Source of the DNA: Paragorgia papillata
Lineage: Eukaryota > Cnidaria > Anthozoa > Scleralcyonacea > Coralliidae
Assembly (NCBI GenBank): GCA_035771165.1
Contig: JAWNZC010000013.1
Coordinates: forward strand, 1,151,501-1,215,500
DNA: 64,000 nt
Reading direction: 5' to 3'
Shown: piece by piece, positions 32,001-64,000 of the stretch
Layout of the letters: every line of letters begins with the position of its first letter
Position numbering within the stretch: the stretch's first letter is position 1
Made by a program: the position numbers and the translations under genes
The notes under the pieces: model-generated
The model's input: the letters and a program-made list of their open reading frames with translations, nothing else
The model's database searches: none
Told to the model about the DNA's origin: nothing

Positions 32001-35000
32001 CATTGCACTAGAATCGCAAGGTCGTGGGTTCAATTCCTGCCGGAAGGCCTGTGTAGTTGCATTTTTCGCAACTGGTCCCGGTTTGGTCTTAAAATGTATA
32101 TATTCTACACTCGAATTTTCCTTCACTCAAAATACTATAGTCTGACCCAGTCTTGGACTGGCCAATGTCCCATTTTGCTTTAGAACACCGAGCAGTCATT
32201 GTTCTACAATAACTACATAGCCATTGTTCTGTGGTAAAATGGTACATTAATGGCCAGTCCAAGCCTGGTCTAATCTTCAGATTGACTGAAATTGGAAAGA
32301 AAAGTAACTTATATTACCTGACTGTATTAGTTTGTAAATTCGATTCGGTGTTCCTACTCCAAGATGTACGACATGTTTCTTTAGATATTTTTCTTGTTCT
32401 TCAAGCTGTATGGTTTGTAAAATATTCACATTAACTCTCTCTAAGCGGCATAAGACTCTCAGGTCTTACTGTATATATGTATTTATGGGAAAGGGATGCA
32501 GTACATGCAAAACGCTGATATGGTTTGGCGTGCTCCATTGAGTTATGGATACACGCGGGGAGTTGGTGAGCGTAAGAGATATTCGAAGCGATAGCCGAGG
32601 GCAACTTCAGATTTGTAAGTGTTTTTCCAACTTCCCAAGCGCATCCATAGTTGATGAAGCACACCAAACCATGAACCATTTATTTTATAACATAGAATAA
32701 AGCCCTGTTTACACGGCCAAAATTTAAGCGGCATCTGAGTCACATCTGACTTTAAGCGGGCTTAAAATGTCCGTGTAAACAGATCGGCGTAAATGAATCG
32801 CGATCAGTTTCCACCACCTCAAGGAGGTGGATTAAACTGAGCACGATCAGTTAATCGCACTTAACTTGGCCGTGTAAACGCAACGGGATTGAAAAACGCT
32901 TGCTATGAATACGGTGTTATTAATACGATAAAATGCATTTTTTTGCCCTGCTGTAGAAGCTTCCATCTCGCTATTCTTCGTTCCTTTGTTTCTTTTTTTC
33001 TTTTAGCTACTCTTTCTCGTGTACCGATGTCTTCCGTAGTTCCGTTCTGTTGTTCTTGGACGCACGTTACCAATACGAAGCTTCCAAAACCAAAACTATA
33101 GCTTGTCCGCCATGATGAATAATGGTGTACGTGTTTTAGTAAGGGATTATTTTATAAGCTTTAAATGACCGTGTAAAGTGTAAACGCACCAGGGTGGCGC
33201 ATTTTAAGCACGCTTAACTTAAGCGTGCTTAAATTTTGGCCGTGTAAACAGGGCTTAAGACTCGAAATAATGATAAACACGGCTTGAAATCAACGTATAT
33301 CACAGAAAGTATTTCGGTTGTGTTTTCTATTTACTGTTTGTTGCTTAAACCGCTTTACGTGTATTTTAAATATCCCAAGACCCTTACCTAATTCTTAAAT
33401 GTTGCCATAGACCAAGTTGGTAGTTTGTTTGATAGTTTTTAGCGAGTGTTTCGTCTCTTTCTTTCCAAAAATGTTTTCCCGCGCTTTTTCACAAGCACCA
33501 ACGAGAAGTTGAGCGCGCACGACAACCAATCAGAAACGTTGTTGTATTAAATCTATATGTTATAATTAACCAGTAATATTTTTTATGTTGCGCATAGATC
33601 AGACAAAAATATAGCACAAGACCCAAAATTTTAGGAGTACATGCATGCAGATCTATTCAGACAGAAATATACCAAAAGGCAAAATGTAGTAGCGATAGAG
33701 CGTTTAACATGGGAGAGCCACGTAGAATTAGCGTTGCTAACGTTAACTAAATTAAAGTAGTAAGTCCAAGAAATATATAACACACCTTAATATGTTTGGA
33801 AAACAACTTAATCGTCTTCCCATCTTTCCTGAAATCCGTCGATGCTCTATATATACAACAACAATTTATAAATCAAATATCAGGTATTTTTTAAACGAAT
33901 GTATACATTATTTTTGGCAGCACAGAAATGAACCCAACATACGGTTACAGGTGTCCAGAAAGATTGCTCTCTGGATTCTGACCTCAAGACATCCGTTGCA
34001 CGTGTGGCTGCTGACGTGACCAGTAATAAACCAGGACTGCCTTTTGTACCTTTAGCATCGATTTTGGCCACTAACTTGGACCAATATGGGAAAACTGTTT
34101 TGGAAAAAAGCAATTTTAGAAGGTAAAGAATAAAGGTCTGTACGAAGACAATGGGGTGTGCTGTTAGCGCATATATTGCTTCTCAACGCTGCGGTCCAAA
34201 GTTATGACTGCCTGGGAGTGCTGATCCTGTTCTTCATTCGCTGTGCTAATCTTAGCTGTGCTGATCTTCCCGCTTGCTTGCTTCCTTCCTTCCTTCCTTC
34301 CTTCCTTCCTTCCTTCCTTCCTTCCTTCCTTCCTTCCTGCCTTCCTCCCTCCCTCCCTCCCTCCCTCCCTCCCTCCCTCCCTCCCTCCCTCCCTCCCTCC
34401 CTCCCTCCCTCCCTCCCTCCCTCCCTCCCTCCCTCCCTTTCTTTCCTTCCTTCCTTCCTCCCTCCCTCCCTCCCTCCCTCCCTCCCTCCCTCCCTCCCTC
34501 CCTCCCTCCCTCCCTCCCTCCCTCCCTCCCTCCCTCCCTCCCTCCCTCCCTCCCTCCCTCCCTCCCTCCCTCCCTCCCTCCCTTTCCTTCCTTCCTCCCT
34601 TTCCTCCCTTTCCTCCTTCCTTCCTTCCTTTCCTTCCTTTCCTTTGCTCGCTTCCTTCCTTGTTTCTTCTTCCCTCCCTCCCTCCCTTCCTTCCTTCCTC
34701 CGCTTGCTTCCTTGTTTCCTTCCTTCCCTTCCTCCCTTCCTTCCTTCCTTCCTTCCTTCCTTCCTTCCTTCCTTCCTTCCTTCCTTCCTTCCTTCCTTCC
34801 TTCCTTCCTTCCTTCCTTCCTTCCTTCCTTCCTTCCTTCCCTTGCTTGCTTCCTTGTTTCCTTCCTTCCCTTCCTTCACTTGCTTCCTTGTTTCCTTCCC
34901 CTCCCTCCCTTCCTTCCTTCCTTCCTCCACTTGCTTCCTTGTTTCCTTCCTCCCTTCCTTCCTTGCTTCCTTCCTTCCCTTGCTTGCTTCCTTGTTTCCT

Positions 35001-37233
35001 TCCTTCCCTTCCTTCCTTCCTTCACTTGCTTCCTTGTTTCCTTCCCCTCCCTCCCTCCCTCCCTCCCTCCCTCCCTCCCTCCCTCCCTCCCTCCCTCCCT
35101 CCCTCCCTCCCCTCCCTCCCTCCCTCCCTCCCTCCCTCCCTCCCTCCCTCCCTCCCTCCCTCCCTCCCTCCCTCCCTCCCTCCCTCCCTCCCTTCCTTCC
35201 TTCCTTCCTTCCTTCCTTCCTTCCTTCCTTCCTTCCTTCCTTCTTTGTCACAATCAAATCACCTGTGTCTAAATAGGGTGAAAGTTCTTTTAGATCACCA
35301 GTGTGAACAGAAGAATCAGTCAAGAACATCTCATCTATATAATGTAAACAAAGCAAAATTTATGTGATTGAATATTTTTTTTAAAAAGTGTACTTGTAGA
35401 AGAAATACATAAGGTACAGTAGCTTCTTCAATTGTGCAAACTTTGAAAAACAATTCACAAAAAGAAATACAAGATATCTGCATCTATTTTTTTTTGGCAA
35501 TTTCACACTTGCTTTTACATAATAAAATTTCCCACTGACTAAATTTGCAACCAATGAGTCTCAGTCTAACCTTCAACACTGAGGTCCTCCAATTCCAGAG
35601 AAGTAAGTTTTCCTTCAACAGATTTATAAAATGAAGACCAAAATATCCCAGGTGTTTCTTTGCCCACTATTGTTCTTTCTACTGTTTCCTCTTTCCTTCT
35701 TTTCTTCCTTTTCTTTTTAGTTTTTTGTATTGCTTTCACTTCATCCACCTCTTTGCTGTCTCCCTTAATCTGAACAAAAACAAAAAACCAACAACTTTAG
35801 ACCAAAGCTACTCGACTTGACTTGGGACTTCCACTCAACTTGTGACTCCAATTCAACTTGTGAATTGATACTCATAACTTCAAACATGACTTGTGACTTA
35901 ATTCATGACTCGACTCAACTTGTGACTTGACACTCGACTTGTGACTTGACATGACACTCAACATGTGACTTGTCACCCAACTTGTGACTTGTCACTCAAC
36001 TTGTGACTTGACACTCAACTTGTGACTTGACTTGACTTGACACTCAACTCATGACTTGACACTTGACTCAACTAATGACTTGAGTGACTCAACTTGTGAC
36101 TTTGTGACTTGACACTCAACTTTTGACTTGACACTCAACTTGTGACTTGACTTGACACTCAACTTGTGACTTGACTTGACTTGACACTCAACTCGTGACT
36201 TGACTTGACTTGACACTCAACTTGTGACTTGACACTTGACTCAACTAATGACTTGAGTGACTCAACTTGTGACTTGACACTTGACTCGTGACTTGACTTG
36301 ACACTCAACTTGTGACTTGACACTTGACTTGTGACTCAACTCATGACTTGAGTGACTCAACTTGTGACTTGACTGGTGACTTGACACTTGGATTGTGACT
36401 TGACACTCAACTTGTGACTTGACATTTGACTGGTCAGTGGTGACTTGACTCTCAACTCATGACTTGACACTAGTCTGGTGACTTGACTTTGACTTGACAT
36501 TTGATTCATGACTTGTCACTCAACTTGTGACTTGACACTCGACTTGTGACTTGACTGGTGACTTGACACTTGCCTTGTGACTCAACTCATGACTTGAGTG
36601 ACTCAACTTGTGACTTGACACTTCACTGGTGACTTGACACTTGACTTGTGACTCAACTCATGACTTGAGTGACTCAACTTGTGACTTGACACTTCACTGG
36701 TGACTTGACACTTGACTTGTGACTCAACTCATGACTTGAGTGACTCAACTTGTGACTTGACACTTCACTGGTGACTTGACACTTGACTTGTGACTCAACT
36801 CATGACTTGAGTATTAAACTCAACTTGTGACTTGACTGGTGACTTGACACTTGACTTGTGACTTGACACTAGTCTATCTACTGTCTACATACAAACACTA
36901 GCGATGGTTTTGGACTTTTGGTTCACTCTCCAAACATTCTACTTACTGGTTTAAGCTCTTCTGTTTTTGATTCGGATCTTTTCCTCTTCTTGGGCTTTTC
37001 ACTGAGCACATGGACTTCTAAAATATGCAAATAAAATAGGTCAGGTTGCCGACAAATCGGCCTATGGTGAAAGCTAATAAAGTTTAAATAAACACGTATT
37101 CTTCACGGAAAACTCATAAGTAAAATTCCTACAAACTAAAACACTCGCCTTGACCTGCTTTTGCTTTGCTTTGAGTACTTTTTTTATCAATATCCTCCTG
37201 TAGCCACCACTCATCTCCCAAATCATCCGCCAT
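29028..37233 (-). CDS. CMSS1: CMSS1, complete nine-exon gene (ribosome biogenesis)
   Basis: CMSS1 (yeast Cms1 relative) is a nuclear/nucleolar protein linked to small-subunit biogenesis. Exons in order: 37155-37233, 36947-37017, 35571-35769, 35263-35334, 33983-34094, 33786-33846, 32318-32405, 31455-31543, 29028-29111 (stop TAA). They sum to 855 bp, 284 residues, close to the human length, and all phases agree. Landmarks: start [10 protein letters not shown]; basic cluster [11 protein letters not shown] (about 66-76); FPYWSKLV (about 141-149); KLFSKHIK (about 191-198); HLGVGTPNR (212-220), resembling the TPGR motif of DEAD-box proteins; LDWTWRD (240-246); end ITIGLF. Exon 1 could instead end at 37149 using a GC donor, adding two residues. 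Introns carry nested MITEs, inverted SINE pairs, a satellite and a huge CCTT repeat. Its start faces VPS13. Confidence 0.92.
29271..30379. mobile_element. TTAA-type MITE carrying a nested transposon
   Basis: Ends GCCTGGTTCATATACGTCGC and GCGAGGTATGAACCAGGC. The right flank is TTAA (30380-30383), the left TTAG. The body has ACGAATTTAATTCG motifs like 8139-8953. It lies in CMSS1 intron 8 and is split by the element at 29418-30140. Confidence 0.7.
29418..30140. mobile_element. Harbinger-like non-autonomous transposon
   Basis: Inverted ends of about 45 bp start GGGACCGGTCATTATTTATG and continue GGTGGGACCGAAGAGAAAA. Flanks are TAA on both sides (29415-29417, 30141-30143). A 3-bp TAA duplication fits PIF/Harbinger (Zator also makes 3-bp duplications). 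The internal frame of 85 residues has no transposase motif. Confidence 0.7.
30393..30602. mobile_element. Inverted pair of tRNA-like SINE heads
   Basis: 30393-30478 (-) and 30509-30602 (+) both carry GTTCCAGTGGCTCAATG-type A boxes (the minus copy reads TTGCTCAATG) and TGTGGGTTCGAGTC B boxes. The loop of about 30 bp leaves a hairpin with arms of about 85 bp in CMSS1 intron 8. Confidence 0.75.
30689..31267. mobile_element. TTAA-type MITE with nested foldback
   Basis: Ends GCCGGTTTTCCACTAGGC and GTGGAAAACCGGC. The right flank is TTAA (31268-31271), the left GTAA. Comparison with 6901-7062 shows that the insert 30793-31254 splits it near the right end. Confidence 0.7.
30793..31254. mobile_element. 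Foldback, family with CACGCGTAAAAACGC ends
   Basis: Ends ACACGCGTAAAAACGCACAA and GAGATTTTTACGCGTGT, apparently inserted at a TA. The interior consists of AACAAGTTGTT and GAACAATGTTGTTC palindromes on both strands. Confidence 0.7.
31725..32128. mobile_element. Inverted pair of full tRNA-derived SINEs
   Basis: A minus copy (31725-31873) and a plus copy (31974-32128) share GCCCTCCGTGGCTCAGTGG, GTGGGTTCAATTCCTGCCGG and a body with GCAACTGGTCCCGGTTTGG. They are nearly identical over about 145 bp. The loop is CTAGAAT. They lie in CMSS1 intron 7. Confidence 0.8.
32701..33254. mobile_element. TTAA-type MITE (AGCCCTGTTTACACGGCC ends)
   Basis: Inverted ends AGCCCTGTTTACACGGCC and GGCCGTGTAAACAGGGC. 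The right flank is TTAA (33255-33258), the left ATAA. TTAAGCG(T/G)GCTTAA motifs sit inside both arms. It is in CMSS1 intron 6. Confidence 0.75.
33259..33785. other. CMSS1 intron 6 remainder
   Basis: Between the MITE and exon 6; no recognised element. Confidence 0.35.
34278..35243. repeat. Very long (CCTT/CCCT)n polypyrimidine tract
   Basis: About 960 bp of almost unbroken C/T on the plus strand: CCTT and CCCT blocks alternate with CTTGCTTCCTTGTTTCC interruptions. On the CMSS1 sense strand it is pure purine and begins about 20 nt after the exon 4 donor at 35262. Open frames of 330-384 residues on both strands are repeat translations. Confidence 0.95.
35810..36875. repeat. Minisatellite of about 19-21 bp units
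   Basis: Units of CAACTTGTGACTTGACACT vary in length and order over about 1.06 kb. A longer block with GACTTGAGTGACTCAACTTG and ACACTTCACTGGTGACTTG is repeated three times at 36590-36800. It fills CMSS1 intron 2. Confidence 0.9.
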
Positions 37234-37854
37234 CTTTGCTGTAAACACACCGAATTATGTTTCGCGAAATTTCGCGACGTTTTTTTCTGCGGTAAAAAGT
37301 GGCGAGAAAAAAGAATCCCGCATTATTATGCCTAAAAAATCGCAAAATGTGTGAAATATCTAAAACTTTTTTGTTCTGATTTTCTGCGATAAAAATATGA
37401 AGAATATGACTTAAAAGCACATGCTACTATTTTTCTACTATTTTGACGTTTTCCCTTTGAACTGTACCGTACGAAACGTTGAATTTTTCTTTATCTTGTG
37501 AGTTTTTGAGCGGAACTATATGACCTTATTAAGACAAAAGAAAACGTTTCGGTACGGTTAAATAAAAAAACAAAAAAGCGGCTTAACAATTCTAAAATAT
37601 TATACTTTTGCATATGACGTATTACCTTTCCTACCCCTCCCCAATGACAAATTTTCCGCTGGTCACTCAATGCAATCTGAAGGCTCGGTAATATTTTTTT
37701 ATAAACAAGTCTATAAAATAATATAGCTGATTAAGTTTGCTATTTATTAAAATACCGGAACGAATGGGTTTTATTCTTGGGATCGGCATTTTGTAAATGA
37801 ACCTTTTTGTCAAGCAATTATAGCAGCCAATGCCTGATATGACTTAGTTAAGGA
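37234..37854. promoter_or_regulatory. Shared CMSS1/VPS13 divergent promoter interval
   Basis: The 621 bp between the two start codons must hold both transcription starts unless 5' UTR introns exist. A GTACGAAACG / CGTTTCGGTAC pair flanks 37470-37555. No CpG-rich core or TATA box is obvious. The start contexts are AAAGATGGCG (CMSS1) and AGGAATGGTT (VPS13). Confidence 0.6.
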
Positions 37855-63362
<25,508 letters not shown>

Positions 63363-63393
63363 GTAAATGCGATTTGAAGAACCTTACTTATAA

Positions 63394-63570
63394 TATAGTA
63401 AGGTTAGATATACTTCAGAAACAGAGAACGTAGGAGTCTCACGTTTCTCTCTAAAGAAGGGCCTTCGCTCGAAACGTTAGACTCCTACTTCTCTGTTTCT
63501 GCAATATATCTAACCTTACTATATTTCGATTGTTGTTTCTACACTGCCTACGCAGCACGCTACTTTTATC
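63394..63570. repeat. Foldback, copy 4 of the 424-626 family
   Basis: ATATAGTAAGGTTAGATATA on the left, CTTACTATATTTCGATTG on the right, then the GCAGCACGCTACTTTTAT flank. It starts about 30 bp after VPS13 exon 25. Confidence 0.75.
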
Positions 63571-63589
63571 TTACATATAATACGTATAT

Positions 63590-63895
63590 ACCCTGCGAGT
63601 CAGAGACCCTTTCCGACCTACGCAAGCTTCGGGGGAAAGTGGGCTCTGCCAACAAACTCGATATTTCTTTTTGAGCATGCGTGAACGGTTGCCAAGATAC
63701 TATTTTGGGCTCAGGCTCTAACGCGTTACTTGCTATTTTCCTGCTTACGCGTGCCCATAAACTAGAACTTGTTTGACCAGTTTAAAACCTGACTGACGCG
63801 CCCCAAACCTGGGGCGAAGATCGAGTTTGTTGGCAGAGCCCACTTTCCCCCGAAGCCTGCGTAAGCAGTTGGAAAGGGGCTCTGACTTGCAGGGT
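63590..63895. mobile_element. Foldback MITE
   Basis: ACCCTGCGAGTCAGAGACCC mirrors GGGGCTCTGACTTGCAGGGT, with inner GGGGGAAAGTGGGCTCTGCC / GGCAGAGCCCACTTTCCCCC arms. The arms are over 80 bp. TA flanks both ends. Confidence 0.75.
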
Positions 63896-64000
63896 ATTAT
63901 TATACGCTGGTCTTTGAAATGAAAAATTTAGTTTGAAATAAACTTTCTTTTTTGAAAATACATGTGGTCTGTTCTTGCGATTTTATAAAGATATTAAGTA

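Noticed and set aside
34158..35367. Open frames of 330-384 residues on both strands
   Set aside because: They are translations of (CCTT/CCCT)n, with LPPS or EGRK repeats in every frame. No domain, and a CMSS1 exon overlaps the end.

Overview
This is nuclear DNA from an animal: AT-rich, with short exons (35-200 bp), GT-AG introns, and dense microsatellites and transposon debris. The proteins are clearly metazoan. The mix of foldback elements, tRNA- and 5S-derived SINEs and hAT, piggyBac-like and Harbinger-like MITEs suggests an early-branching marine invertebrate. A cnidarian is my first guess, but a sponge or another marine invertebrate is possible, and the species cannot be fixed from the sequence alone.

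Four protein-coding loci were reconstructed by reading splice sites and checking that intron phases agree. (1) 61-6121 (+): the last six exons of EED, the WD40 subunit of Polycomb repressive complex 2; the 5' part lies upstream of the window. (2) 10768-11802 (+): an intronless, GC-rich XK-related (XKR) multipass membrane protein. (3) 29028-37233 (-): a complete nine-exon CMSS1 gene (ribosome biogenesis factor, 284 aa), most of its length being repeats in introns. (4) 37855-63362 (+): the first 25 coding exons (about 702 aa) of a VPS13A/C-type bridge-like lipid transfer protein, continuing beyond the window. CMSS1 and VPS13 are head to head, with 621 bp between start codons. A fifth, orphan exon on the minus strand (19924-20297) encodes the transmembrane segment and cytoplasmic tail of an unidentified membrane protein.

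The rest is mostly mobile-element sequence: several hAT elements with 8-bp target duplications, a large group of TTAA-flanked MITEs that often share insertion points, long foldbacks, a Harbinger-like element, a LINE reverse-transcriptase remnant, and tRNA-derived and 5S-rRNA-related SINEs. Nesting is deep: 16.8-18.9 kb has at least four levels, and 47.1-48.6 kb has four MITEs nearly end to end with a hAT inside the first. VPS13 and CMSS1 introns carry very large simple or tandem repeats: (CCTT/CCCT)n of about 960 bp beside a CMSS1 exon, a 1-kb satellite, (TCTG)n, an (ACC/ATT/ACT)n array of about 1.2 kb, and a 1.1-kb minisatellite containing a 374-bp higher-order duplication.

Functional links: in animals XK-family proteins partner VPS13A at membranes (scramblase plus lipid transfer), so an XKR gene 26 kb upstream of VPS13 is a notable but possibly accidental neighbourhood. 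EED (chromatin) and CMSS1 (ribosome biogenesis) have no evident pathway link to them. Many of the long computed reading frames are translations of simple repeats and are not genes.
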